Below, in pieces: positions 13,236 to 27,135 of a stretch of DNA of 64,000 nt (within the stretch, counting starts at the first letter, position 1; the number at the start of each line of letters is the position of its first letter). The translations under genes and the position numbers were made by a program. Location: contig NC_088809.1 in assembly GCF_011386835.1 (NCBI RefSeq), positions 6,182,001 to 6,246,000 on the forward strand. Direction: 5' to 3'. This stretch comes from Chrysemys picta bellii. Lineage: Eukaryota > Chordata > Testudines > Emydidae. Under the pieces are notes generated by a model. The model was not told the DNA's origin. It saw only the letters and a list, made by a program, of their open reading frames with translations, and ran no database searches.

Positions 13236-13874
13236 TAAATGTCACCCCACTGAAGTCAATGGGAGTTTTCCCATTGAAATAACTGAGCCAGGATTTCACC
13301 CCTGGAGTTTTAGATTCCCAACCCTCCTCTTGTAAGAAAAGACTAAGACTTTCTTTGAAGCTACAAAAGCTTATCAGTACCTGCCTAGCAGTAAGAGCAT
13401 TTCAAATAATGTCTACTTTTATATGGGTCTGTCAAACAGGAAAAAAAAAAAAGTCCCCTCAACATAATTGCTAGATCACAGATGGATAATACAGTGGAAC
13501 TCCCTCTTACATTGCAGTCACTTTCTCCCGCCCCTCTCACTATCAGTGGAGGTTCACTATAACTAGAAATGTAATTTTAACACTGTGTTCTAAAGGAAAT
13601 GGGGAGCTGCATTCTACTTCGGTATAAATACAGCTTCCAGGTTCACTTTAATGGAATTTTCTCATCAAACAAAAGGCAAAATAAACTACACAAAATCAGG
13701 ATTAAAATCATTCTGCATTTTGAATACTTCTCTATGGTACCTATTCTATCTCAGTCTGAATCCTTCCTGTGCTATCAAACTTTGCATATGGAATGAACAA
13801 GGCTCTGTCATCCCTGTCTATCATGGGATGCTCTTTATATGTCTTCTGTGTTCTTAAGCCTCATAGGTTTCTAC

Positions 13875-14093
13875 CAATGGTTTTCAACCTTTCATTTGCA
13901 GACGCCTAAAAAATTTCAAATGGAGGTGTGGACCCCTTTGGAAATCTTAGGTATAGTCTGTGGACTCCCAGGGATCCGCGGGTCACAGGCTGAAAACCAC
14001 TGATCTCTGATAACGACAACCTTTCGCGGGCCCCTTAGACACAGTCTGCAGACCCCCCCCAGGAGTCCGCGGACCACAGGTTGAAAACCATTG
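13875..14093. mobile_element. hAT-like MITE with duplicated terminus
   Basis: A 219-bp element beginning CAATGGTTTTCAACC and ending GGTTGAAAACCATTG, perfect 15-bp inverted repeats of the kind carried by hAT-Charlie-type elements. A second copy of the right end ('gatccgcgggtcacaggctg' followed by AAAACCACTG) lies internally near 13972-14003. This suggests a tandem end duplication or two fused copies. The flanks GTTTCTAC and GTTTTACT are similar but not identical. Confidence 0.8.
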
Positions 14094-14126
14094 GTTTTAC
14101 TATAGGCCCTGGAAAACTCTCTCCTT

Positions 14127-14222
14127 TAAAGCTTATGCTGAAATAAATTTGTTAGTCTCTAACGTGCCACAAGTACTCCTGTTCTTTTTGCGGATACAAA
14201 CTAACACGGCTGCTACTTTGTA
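14127..14222 (+). repeat. Reptile retroposon tail, copy 1
   Basis: About 95 bp starting with GCTTATGCT, AAATAAATTTGTTAGTCTCT and ending in CGGATACAAACTAACACGGC. It is nearly identical to the plus-strand copy at 34.5 kb and related to the minus-strand copy at 58.85 kb. It is a SINE/retroposon tail abundant in turtles and other reptiles; the formal family name is uncertain. Confidence 0.72.
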
Positions 14223-14781
14223 ATCTCTCCTTTATACATTCTCTTATACGATATATATCAATAAAACAAATATCGGGTCACTTTGGCCCAGTCAACAACC
14301 TAGAAATCACCGTGCACAATATCATCTGTAATGCTATTAAATTCACACATAAAATTGCTCGAAAGTCTTCAGGTCAAGAACAAAAATGACCAGAAATTGA
14401 TGTAAGCAGGATTTAGAGCTGAAGAAAATTCACACACTAAATAACACATAATTGCTTTGATTATAGATGTAGTGCTGGGGCTCTGATTATCGTTATTGTG
14501 GCAGGTGACCGCTGCTTGAAGATGTATAAGCAGTTCAACATGTATGCTAGTTTTATTTTTTTTGTATGCATTAACCATAGTAAAAGCACCTAGGACAATG
14601 AATGGAGGCTTTAATATAAATGGGAATAAATAAATAAATAGTGCAGCATCTCTTTTTTCTCCTGGCTATTCATTATGATGGCAAAATTAGAAACTAGCCA
14701 TTTACCTGTAGGTGGCTTCAAATGGCATGTCCCTAAGCAACTTGCTAGCTGAAAAGAAACATGAATATTAGCATTGATAAT

Positions 14782-14875
14782 CTGTCCTACTTTTTTTAGA
14801 TTCCCTATCAGAGGTGATCTAGGCCAAGGAACCCAGAATGAAGTTACTGCATGATTACCAAAATGGCCTGAAACA
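14782..14875 (-). other. Weak unidentified exon-like segment
   Basis: On the minus strand a TAGTGTTTCAG acceptor precedes open codons reading HFGNHAVTSFWVPWPRSPLI, then GNLKK, followed by a possible GTAGGA donor. The entry phase would match the exon-like segment at 16.0 kb and the exit phase would match the one at 8.4 kb. The donor is poor (an A-run before GT) and the peptide is less protein-like. Borders are approximate; this is the weakest of the set. Confidence 0.15.
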
Positions 14876-15364
14876 CTATCACATTCATCCCACACAGTAA
14901 TGCTATAAGCATCATATACAGCGACTGGAAAGGTGAGGGACTAAGGAACAGGAGGTGTAGGCTTCTGACTTACATATTTCCACAGACATTTAATTGAATG
15001 CAACGTACGAGTACCTATATGTATGCAAGTATGTAATATAAAGAGGAGGAGGTTAGCGGAGTAATTCCCTTCAGCCATGCCACAAAAGAGAAAAATCGCT
15101 TGTGTAAAGCTTTACCCACCAGTACCTGAACTAAAATTATTCATTAGAAAGAAACCTGCTATAGTTTCATGGTTGCAACTAATTAATTGTCACAGAAATA
15201 AAGCACACTTCAACAGCTTGCCTCAACAGCTCACACTTATTAGCCACGGCTTAATTCCCGAGTACTAGTTAGAGGAGGCAAGCTACAGTTAGAGAATAGA
15301 AAAGGATGAATCTTAGCTACTCTCCACAGAAAATCAGGTTCTTTACAGGTTAAGCTCCTCGGGT

Positions 15365-15485
15365 TGTGGACTGTCTCTTCCTATATATTTGTATAGTGCC
15401 TATAGTTCGGATAACACAACAGGGTCCTGATCCTGATTGGTGCCGCTGGGTGCTACAGGAAATAAGTTATTATTAATAACAATAT
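15365..15485 (+). repeat. MIR/L2-like tail fragment
   Basis: GGACTGTCTCTTCCTATATA, TTTGTATAGTGCCTA and GGGTGCTACAGGAAATAAGT follow the pattern of the 3' tail of MIR-type elements. The copy is degraded. Confidence 0.45.
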
Positions 15486-15988
15486 CAATAATCTAGTCAC
15501 ACCAGATGACGTCACACATATAACACATAGGAAGAACAAAACATAACGGAATTTCCTTGCTTTAGTGAGATTGGTTTTGAAAGGGGAGGAATGGGAGAGG
15601 TCACAGCAGAATAAAGTGGGAAGCAGCACTTTCTTGATAGCAACAACGGCGGTGCCAGCAATTGAGGTGAAAAGAGCATGTGTTACGACCAGCAAACCTA
15701 TAAAACACAGTTTCAAATGCCTGATATCAAAGTCCTCAAAATCATGATAGGTCTAAACCCTGTGCAGGGTAAACCCTAAGAAAATTACATCTGAAATGAA
15801 ATCTGTTCCATCAGAAGACTAAGGAGATTCTTGGTCCTCTGACATTCCCACTTTGACCAACTGTGTAAGAAGCCTGAAGCAGTTATCAGCAGGATACTGA
15901 TGTTTCCTGTAGGTCAGCAGGTTATGAATTTAAAATGCAGGTCACTTAGGAGCCATGAACTTGTAGAGACGTCCACATCCCTCCTCAC

Positions 15989-16149
15989 CCAGTTTCCCCA
16001 TTTTTCTCCAATGCGTGATAAAAGGAACACTGACTATTAGAGAGCTCAGGTAGAAGTGTACCGCATAGTCAGGATCAAGGTTTTTGCAGCAGATGTCACA
16101 GATGACCTCAAAGCAATCAAACAGCTGTTCAAACTCACTTACAACTACC
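15989..16149 (-). other. Unidentified exon-like segment (helical, Cys-rich)
   Basis: A 161-nt minus-strand segment between CTTTATCCCAAG and CTGG|GTGAGG. The peptide reads VVVSEFEQLFDCFEVICDIC, then CKNLDPDYAVHFYLSSLIVS, then VPFITHWRKMGKL. It looks like two amphipathic helices, as in HEAT/ARM-type or other helical proteins. The surrounding open frame (15942-16196 and upstream) has no family resemblance I can name. The same frame continues through four stops to 15453, where a hydrophobic stretch lies, so a decayed single-frame pseudogene is an alternative reading. Confidence 0.27.
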
Positions 16150-18060
16150 CTTGGGATAAAGGTCGTGGACACTTGTTCAACAAAATATTTCTTCAAACAA
16201 TGGTTCCTTTTAACCGGGCATATAACTTTACATAAAACTGTGAATATAACTTTAAAATCTTTCTAATAATATGGCTAAAAGCTGAACATAAATAACTAAA
16301 TCCACTATTTTAAAACCGTTCTCTTGTCATACAGTTACCAATATCTTATTGGCCTACTTTGAACTTTCCAAAGATTAAAGAATAAGATTTTGCTATTCTG
16401 CTTTAGCATCAAACTGCATATTTACGAAAACCTGCAAAGTATACCCTTCAACCAGACTACCAGACGTTTCATTGTTCTATCCGTCTGCTGATAGAGGTAC
16501 CCTGTGTTAGAAAAGCACACACAGTATTTTTCAATGACCTGGGGGCAAAGGTCACTTATTATAAATGGATAATGAGACCTAATGCAATGTTCTGAGTGTG
16601 GACAAAGAAAGGGTCTATCCATAGCCCCCTGTGACTTGGTCATTCAGGCTTTTATTTCCCCTGCACACTTAATGGAGCCAAACAATTGGCAGAAATGCTA
16701 TACAGAAAGACTGAAACCGAGAGAAACTGCTGTATTGTAACTCTGATGGACAGATACAAATAGTGACCCTGAAACGGCGCCAGAATTCCTTTTACCACTA
16801 ACATGGCAGACAGCTGTAGCATTCACCCTAAACTCCCATTTAGCCATTTGCTGGCAATTAAACTTACTGACGGAAGTGATAGCACATCAAACCACAGGCT
16901 ACAGCTAATGTCAACCCATTACATTACTGCAGGTAAGCAGAGCCAGATAATTCCATTTTAGCATATATTTCCTAGGAAAAAGGCAAACAGGTATTTTTTT
17001 TCTTGTGAATCCTGTTTTGTTTAATGGAACCTACTTGCTCAGGACTTTACAGCGTAGCCTCAAAAATCAGAGCATAACAAAACTGGAAAGCAAATATATC
17101 ACACAAAATTCAGAACAGTATTTTCTCTGTTAATACTATTCTTTATTGTCAATTTTCTTGATTTAAATCTGCAGTATTCAGATTTTCTTTTTTCCTCCTA
17201 TACTCCTGTATTAGATCTGTCAACTTACACTGTTCCCTCTTACCTTAATTAAAATTTGATTTAAAAAAAACAAATCAAGGTAACTCAAACTCTGCAAATG
17301 AATTTTTAATACACATTTAGCTAGCATTTTTAAATTAACAAAATGTGTGCTATAAAAATAACAGATAATGTGTACAAGACTAAGTTATTAGGAAGGTATC
17401 TCAAAATAGTAAAATACGCTCAATGTGGAATTTTATCTTATTTTTCTTTCTTTAAAAGGCTCTCTCAGTACAAGAAGCAATTTGAGTTGTGTAGCTTTTT
17501 AAGCATTTATTAAAGTAGACAATGTGTCCATATTCATCCTTGATTTCAAGGTCAGGGATGAATCTGGCTCCCATACATGTATAACACTAAAGGATTTTAT
17601 TTTCACCACATTTATACGACACATGACTACTAATTTAATCAGAAATTGAAAAAGTACATAAATAAAACTGTTCTGTATAAAGTTACCTAAATTCAGAAAT
17701 CAGCCGTCTGTGTTTCCGGACACATACCGGAATAACTGTATGCAATGTAAAAATGTCTATATGCAGGTAAGTGTGCAGTGAAAATACTTATACTCAGTGA
17801 GGATGAAAGAACAAATGAACAGAAAATGTTGAAAAAGGGTAGGTCTGGCCCAAACAGGCAAACTGCATAAACTCACAAACGTTACTGGAGTGAGTAAGTT
17901 CAAGTTTCTATTGACCAGATTTCTATTGGCTCGGGAACCAGCCATTCCCATTTCTTTAAATAATTGCACAAGGCATTAACCTTGAAATCATTATAGAACA
18001 AAATCTATTGATAAACATGAACTTGCACATTGAACGCTTTTTATTCCACAAAAGACTCAC

Positions 18061-18289
18061 GTATCTTCTTGAGCTGTTGCTTTTTCCCTTATACGGGCAT
18101 GTTTATTATTAACAGAACAAGAGAATACATATTCCAGGAAAGAGGCAAAATACGAGACAGCATCCCATGTCCTGCTCATAAGGACGGGGAAGAGATGAGG
18201 TACTTTCTTCCACATATTAATTTCATCAAAGCAGGTGGAGTATTTTAATGACTTCGGCAGATGAAGCCCTAGTATATTCTTTTTTGGTC
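18061..18289 (-). other. Unidentified exon-like segment
   Basis: A 229-nt minus-strand segment with acceptor TTTTTGGCAATAG and donor GAAGATAC|GTGAGT. Its 75 codons include STCFDEINMWKKVPHLFPVL, then MSRTWDAVSYFASFLEYVFS, then CSVNNKHARIREKATAQED. The exit phase matches the entry phase of the segment at 15989-16149; joining the two gives an uninterrupted frame. I do not recognise the product. It may be chance in AT-rich intron, but the composition and splice borders are better than those of the other short ORFs here. Confidence 0.27.
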
Positions 18290-18953
18290 CTATTGCCAAA
18301 AAGATGTGCAATGACAACACCAGAAGAGGATGCATAAGAAGTAGCTTTCAAAGTATCAAAACTAGAACAAACCATCAGCAGCATGAGCATACTGAGCATA
18401 AGCAATTAGCTCACCCTGTGTTATGAAACTAACCAGTTACTCTGCACTATGAGCTACTGGAGGCGATTGACAAAACGTACAAACACATCACCTAGAGCTA
18501 GGAACACAACTCCAGATTTAGTTACCCAAATAAGTGGCCTGAATGTCAGCGGGGATGAATAGCGAGAGCTCTTGTTGACTTCAGTTGAAGCTATGGGTAC
18601 TTGGCACCCGTGAATATTTACCTCGGAGCCTAACTTTAGACACTTACATTTTAAAATGTTGAGCTCTCTAAGTTGAATATCCTAAATAGTGCATAACTAA
18701 CATGCACCCTCACAAGAATCCCTCAAACTCAAACAAATCAGAACCCATGTACTTTTATTTGAAAATAACACACTGCCAAATCCCAGCAAGACGCCTGCTT
18801 GTGTATTACAGAAGCTATTGTGGCTGAAAGAGACACGATTAATGCATTCATTTTTGTGCAGTTTTGCCCTATTTCTCTGTGTTTTCCTTTGCTTTCATGA
18901 AGCACAACATATACCAGTAATTTGTCTAAAGGAGTTGTGTTCCTACAATGATG

Positions 18954-19128
18954 TACACTTTTACCCCGATATAACGCTGTCCTCGGGAGCCAAAAAATCT
19001 AACCGCGTTACATCGAACTTGCTTTGATCCGCCGGAGTGTGCAGCCCCGCCCCCTGGGAGCACTGCTTTACCGCGTTATATCCGAATTCGTGTTATATCA
19101 GGTCACGTTATATTGGGGTAGAGGTGTA
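18954..19128. mobile_element. MITE with TACACYTYTACCCC inverted ends
   Basis: A 175-bp element beginning TACACTTTTACCCCGATATAACG and ending in its imperfect inverse CGTTATATTGGGGTAGAGGTGTA. It has a GC-rich middle and several GTTATAT-type subrepeats. TA sits at both ends, as expected for a Tc1/mariner-type target, though this class is inferred. Confidence 0.78.
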
Positions 19129-21489
19129 TATGAACAACGTCTTCCAAAGGGAATGCAGTCCAAAGAAAGGTGATCAAATCTAACCACCTAAGTAGCAGTT
19201 TGTATACTAGTCTGAAATTTGCTCTTGCCAAATTGTTTATGGGAACTGGGGCAATGAATTTATTCCGTCCACAGCTTTTTATTCCAAATAAAACTTGTTC
19301 AAATTAACCATTTTTCCTTGAGTCCATAAAATAGACTAAATCAAGTCTCTCTGTTCTTTCAAACCTCAAATTCATGTTCTGTGTTCATTAGCATTTTCTC
19401 TCTACTATGAAATCATTTTCAATGTAATTTCTCTGGGTGGTGAAAGGTTTTATATTGTTCTCTGCTCTTGCAAAAGCAGTACTAATTTACAACTTGGTCA
19501 TCCTTTCCATAGCAACCTTCACCAGATAATTCCAAAGATGTCTGCTGCAAATAGACTATACACTGCAGTGGGTCTGCTATCAAAATACTGGATTGGATTA
19601 ATGCATCCACTTTACTGCCTGTGTTGTAAAAATATTAGATTATAGTCTTTACTTCTTCAGTTTTCACACATAAATTAGATACAGAATTTAACAATTCAAT
19701 CTCTATACTTCCCTAGTGACTTTCATGTAGCAGAATTCCAAACTGATCTAATAAAAACATTAGTAATTCTTCCTTAATTAAGATGAAATTCACTCCTACA
19801 GAGAGCAAGCACAAAACCTGTGCACTATGTAAATCCCAGGTAAGCCCTATTTTGAAGGTTTAACTAGGACTTAAACAGTGTACAGGACTTGTTCTGACCC
19901 CCCACAAAACAGTAAATTTGACATTAAATAGAAAGCGAGGTGAAAAGTTAATGTCAGTCTTTATCAGCCACTGAGGTGTAAACAAAAATTACTCTTATGA
20001 GGGTTTTTCTGTGTAACAAAGGTAGGATTTTGTTTACCAGTCTGCATCATATTTATTTTGTTTGTTGATTATGAGGTAGCTCTACATCCTCTTCTCCCAC
20101 TCTCCTTCCCAGGATGGACAATTTCTTTACTATTTCCACCTACATCGCTGTTTTCTCACCCTAATTATAATCTCCCAATTGCATTCACTGTCTATGCCAC
20201 TCAATTCACACATCCAAATGAAACAAATGAAAATTCCAGTCATAATTCTTGACTGGGTTTTTAAGACTGGACCTCAGAAAACACATCCCCTATGGGTGAA
20301 CAACATTTTGAACTATCAGAGCTAAAACATATTCATCTTAAATATGAAAGGATATTGCATCTAGAAAATACAGTATAAAGTACAGAATAAAAGGTATGCC
20401 GAATTAAAACAAAAAATTACTATGCCTTCTGAATAGTCTCCCAACCAATATTCCAGAAAGCATGCAACAAATGGACAGGTAGAGGTAATATCTCTAACTT
20501 GGCGCCAGTGTTGCTTTTACCAGTCATGTTTCAGACTTATAATCCTTTGACCCAGATATCCACTTTTTACATTTTTAATTGCTTAAACACGCTGGCATTG
20601 TTTGCACTGTCAATTAAGCAGAGGGTCTAGTTTTCCCAGGAGCATCTTTACCTATACAAAGAGTTTCTTCTTCATATAACTTAAAGATGATTATTTTATA
20701 ATTTTAATCTCAGCTACCCAATTGAGAAAATAGAGTCTCACTGTTTCCCCATAATAATCTCCCCATTTTGTATTATACTAAGGAAAAGAAAATGCATGTA
20801 ATGTTACTGAGCGTACAATGCAATATATGTTTGCTCCCTGAGATGAGGTCATGGATCTCGCACAATTTGTAGCAGGTGGCCAGACATCTCTGGAAATGCT
20901 GCCAAGATTCTAGAGGAAAGCAGCCGCTTGAGATTTGGGCTACAAATAGCCCAGCAATCAGGAATTCCAGGGGAGTGGGAAGAATGTCGACAAGCTGAGT
21001 TGTCAGCAAGCACCCGACTCATGAGGGAAAGTAAATACAAGCAACAGAAAGAAAGAGGCTGTAGGAGCATGACGATCTTAGGAGACCATGTGGGTATTCT
21101 CTCTGGCTTGCACTCATCTCCGGGATGTATGAAGCTCTATCTTATTGTCTGGATTCGGGTCTTCATGAAACCCTACCTAATACTCTATTACTATGGTTGT
21201 ATGAAAACTCTGCAACTGATCCCCTACTGAAGTAAACTGTACCTTCCTGGAAAATTCTTTCCACAGAACTGCTTCCTTCAGTTCTAAGCTACCAGAACAC
21301 CAGAGATCTGCTCCCCAATTCCTCCTCTGGACCCACCCAAAGAAACCCACCCATAAATAAGGGTTGTCACATGGTATGTTGAAAACAGAACATTCACAAT
21401 TAAAGCTAAGATACACTACAGATTCTCCTGCATTTGGACACTATTGGGAAACTCAAGAAAGTATTTAGAAGATGCCCTATCATGTTTAG

Positions 21490-22066
21490 ATGTACCTTGC
21501 AACACCAGCTACAACAGTGCCACATGAACGCCTGTTCTCACTTTCAGATGATGTAAATAAGAAGCGGGCAGCATATCTCCCGTAAATGTAAACAAACATG
21601 TTTGTCTTAGTGACTGGTTGAACCAGAAGTAGGACTGAGTGGACTTGTAGGCTCTAAAGTTTTTAATTATTTTGTTTTTGAGTGCAGTTATGTGAAAAAA
21701 AAATATATTGTCAAAATGCAACTTACAAATGTAGAAAAAAAGATTGCACTACAATACTTGTATGAGGTGAACTGAAAAGTACTATTTCTTTTATCTTTTT
21801 TACAGTGCAAATATTTGTAATAAAAAATAATAAATTATAATAAAATTAATAATATAAATGAGCTCTTTACACTTTGCATTCTGTGTTGTAATTGAAATCA
21901 ATATATTTGAAAATGTAGAAAAACATTCAAAAATATAATAAATTTAAATTGGCATTCTATAATTGTTTAACAGTGCGATTAAAACTGATTAATTGCAACT
22001 TAAAAAAAAAATCTAGTTAATTTGTTTTACGTTTATCGTTAATTGCGAATAATTGACAGCTTTACT
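21490..22066 (+). mobile_element. 3' portion of a DNA transposon-like repeat (tentative)
   Basis: An AT-rich block ending in AGTGCGATTAAAACTGATTA and then TAATTGACAGC, which resembles a dispersed turtle repeat I remember with a 'gcgattaatcgcgattaat' terminus. The left limit is uncertain. It has no coding sequence; the minus ORF 21509-21721 is incidental. Confidence 0.5.
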
Positions 22067-22160
22067 TTTTATGGCATATTTTTAACCTGAAGCAAAATTT
22101 TTCTAGTTGAGCTACAAATGGCTACTTTCATTAAAATAGGAACTTGTTGAGACATTTGAC

Positions 22161-22478
22161 CAGGGCCATCCATAGCCATTTTGGTGCCCTATGCAGCCCC
22201 CAGGCCTCTTTGAGGGGACTGACTTGGGAGGCAAGGGGGAACCACCCTCTAGCACTCACCGCTGGCACGGCTGGGAGCCAGGGGACCAGAGCAGGCTGGG
22301 GGCGGGGCTGGGGCAGAGCAGAATTGGGAAGAGGCAGGGCAGGAGTGGAGCAGGGGCGGGGCCATGGGGAAGAGGTGGAGCAGGGGCGGGGTCCATGGGG
22401 AAGAGGTGGAGCAGGTGCCCCAAATTTCCTGGTGTCCTACTCAGCTGCGTACTTTGCGTATGGGTAGGGACGGCTCTG
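22161..22478. mobile_element. hAT-type MITE with GC-rich core
   Basis: A 318-bp element with imperfect terminal inverted repeats (CAGGGCCATCCATAG at the left, and the reverse of CAGAGCCGTCCCTAC at the right). It is bounded by perfect 8-bp direct repeats CATTTGAC at 22153-22160 and 22479-22486, the target-site length of hAT transposons. The core is very G+C-rich for this window and contains a tandem pair of about 34 bp ('gcaggggcggggccatgggg' type). The ORFs 22144-22467 and 22191-22490 are products of this core and are not genes. Confidence 0.85.
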
Positions 22479-22775
22479 CATTTGACATAACTTTAACTAC
22501 ATAAATTTCAGCATGCTGCTACATTTCTAAAATTGTATTTGATTGAATTTTTCATGTTGAAAAGTGTCTAAATCATCATTCGTTCCGCATCCATTGCCTT
22601 ATAGAATAAACATTCCCCAGTCACTAGTATTTGAACACTGGATTTTTTTTTTTAAAAAGGCTTGTTGATAACAATGCTATCCTGTCTCAAGAATGTAAGT
22701 TAAGAAACTGTTTTAGAAAGTCATCATTTCACATTAAACTTACAAACATACAAAAAGACAAAAAGTACTAAACTA

Positions 22776-25114
<2,339 letters not shown>

Positions 25115-25193
25115 TTAACACAAGGTAATTCTCAAAGTTACATTTACTAGTGATCCAAGAGGGCCCTCACTCAACTTTCATTCCAAGTCCCAA

Positions 25194-25284
25194 GGCCCTG
25201 ATTTTCTGAATTACTGAGCACTTCCAGCTGTCACTAGTTTCAACTGAAATTGTGAGTGCTCACAGTTTCTGAAAATCAGGCCCC
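25194..25284. repeat. Fold-back MITE fragment
   Basis: Inverted arms GGCCCTGATTTTC and GAAAATCAGGCCCC flank about 65 bp. This is the common reptile 'gggcctgattttca' element. The minus ORF 25211-25474 runs through it and is not a gene. Confidence 0.65.
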
Positions 25285-26994
25285 AAGTGTTCCTTAACTG
25301 CTGACCTTTACAAACAGGACTGTCTAATAATGCAGAATTGTTTAAGTTGTTTGAAAGACGCAGTATTGCATATCTGCAATCATCAGGAACAACTTCCAGA
25401 TTGAATGCAAACATTTTTACACATCTTATAATCGAGTCTCTGGGGAAAGAAAGTCTAGATTCTGGGTCAATCACTTTAGTTGGCTTCCATTTTCTTGCAT
25501 TTTTAAAAAGGAGACACTGACAAACAATCCTAACATGTTCTGCGGTGCAGAGCTATCTATGTTTGGTTTCAATTCCGCTGTGGGAGAAATGGGATGGGAG
25601 CAGAGAGACGAGAGAAAGGAACATGCAGCGGATACAAGGCAATAGAGACAACATGTACAATAATAATGCTATGTAAAAAACACTATTGCACAGAATGAAA
25701 TTAAGAAATGCTGTCCTCTGGGACACCATAGAGTGCATGTAGCAGATCCAATGGTATGTAATTAGGTTCAGTGACGATACCATTCAACATTTTTTCTTCT
25801 TGTATCCTTTAAAAAACATGTGTTTTTATAATTTTGCCTGGGTAAAATTGATCAAAGGCCAATCTAAACCAGGAATCTGGAAATTAATTAAGACCCCCCC
25901 TACACTGGAGGATTATGTTCGGTTTTACATGTATTCAGAATCATTTTCGGAGCAATGTTCATTTCCTCAGTTAATTTAACCACAAAATAAATAGGGCTGC
26001 CTGAGATGCTATTTTCCCTTTGCCACAGTCCCAGCATTCTCCTTTCCCACAATCCCAGTCTCCCTTCTCCCTCATACGTCTGTTTCATCCCTCTCTCTAC
26101 TTCTGTTTCTCTCATACGCCTTTGCATTGCCACCTTCTCCCCTTTGCTTATTTTCTTTGCTGGCTTTGTTGTGCCACAAAACACCATCCTTCCGTGAGTG
26201 CTGAATTTATCATATTCTCTGTTCTCATTCCTCTGAATTTTGGAACGATGTGATCTTCAATCCCAAAGGTATAAGCAAGACCCTATTTTTATTGCATTAT
26301 CATGGACTCAAGTGGCAGAAAACCAAACAGAAAAACAACGGATAATAAAACAACCCTAGTCTGGTGTGTAATTATAAAGGTACTTGCATCGTTCATATTA
26401 GTCAGCATTTTTTTTATTATTAACTGCTTATAAGTTGGTGATGTGGCTCAGCAGAAATGAACCGGCAGTAACCAGCAAGGATTTATTTCAACAGAAGCAA
26501 ATTTTTAATCAACATAATTAAAAAATCAAGTTACCATAAGCAAAAGCAAATATAACAAGAAGGATTCCTTGAGCTGGGCTTCAAACAGCCTTCTCTGCTC
26601 CTGCATGGATCGGCTCTACCCTCCCAAAGGCATTCTCATCCTCCCATATCTCCACTAGTCTTGTTTAAAACTCGATCCTGCTCCCCTTGAGGTCAAAGGC
26701 AAAATGCTCACTGACATCAATAGAGAAGGATCAAGCCCTTCCAGCCCTTCCTGGGTGCACAGTGAAGCTGGAGTGTGATGGGAAATGAAGTAGTGTCCCT
26801 GGAGAGTATCATGCCATTATTTCCAAGCATTTAAAATTCAGCTGGGGGAGGGAAGGGTGGACGGGGGGAGGGAAAAAGTGCCTTCAACAAGAACTCATCC
26901 AAGGAGTGAATATTTTTTCTAGACCATTGAGAGAAATTGGCTTTGTCATTTTTAAGATTGAGAGAAAAGATTAATAGTTTGCAATGATACTGCA

Positions 26995-27135
26995 TTTTCA
27001 GGCAAAGAGTTCAAAGGACTTTATAGACAACAGTAATATATCTCCCAACACCCCCGGGAAGACTGTATTATGCCTGTTTTAGAGATGGGTCAACTGAGGC
27101 ACAGAGAGGTGAAGCTGCTTGCTGCAGGTCACACA
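26995..27135 (-). repeat. MIR-like SINE fragment
   Basis: TTAGAGATGGGTCAACTGAGGC, CACAGAGAGGTGAAGCTGCT, then AGGTCACACACGAG: a clear inverted MIR core. Confidence 0.65.

Noticed and set aside
22144..22490. Two overlapping Gly/Arg-rich plus-strand ORFs
   Set aside because: They lie inside a hAT-type MITE with exact 8-bp target duplications; the composition is the GC-rich tandem core, not a protein.
25900..26253. Overlapping ORFs on both strands in a CT-rich stretch
   Set aside because: Low-complexity pyrimidine-rich sequence gives long frames; no motif, splice site or homology was recognised.
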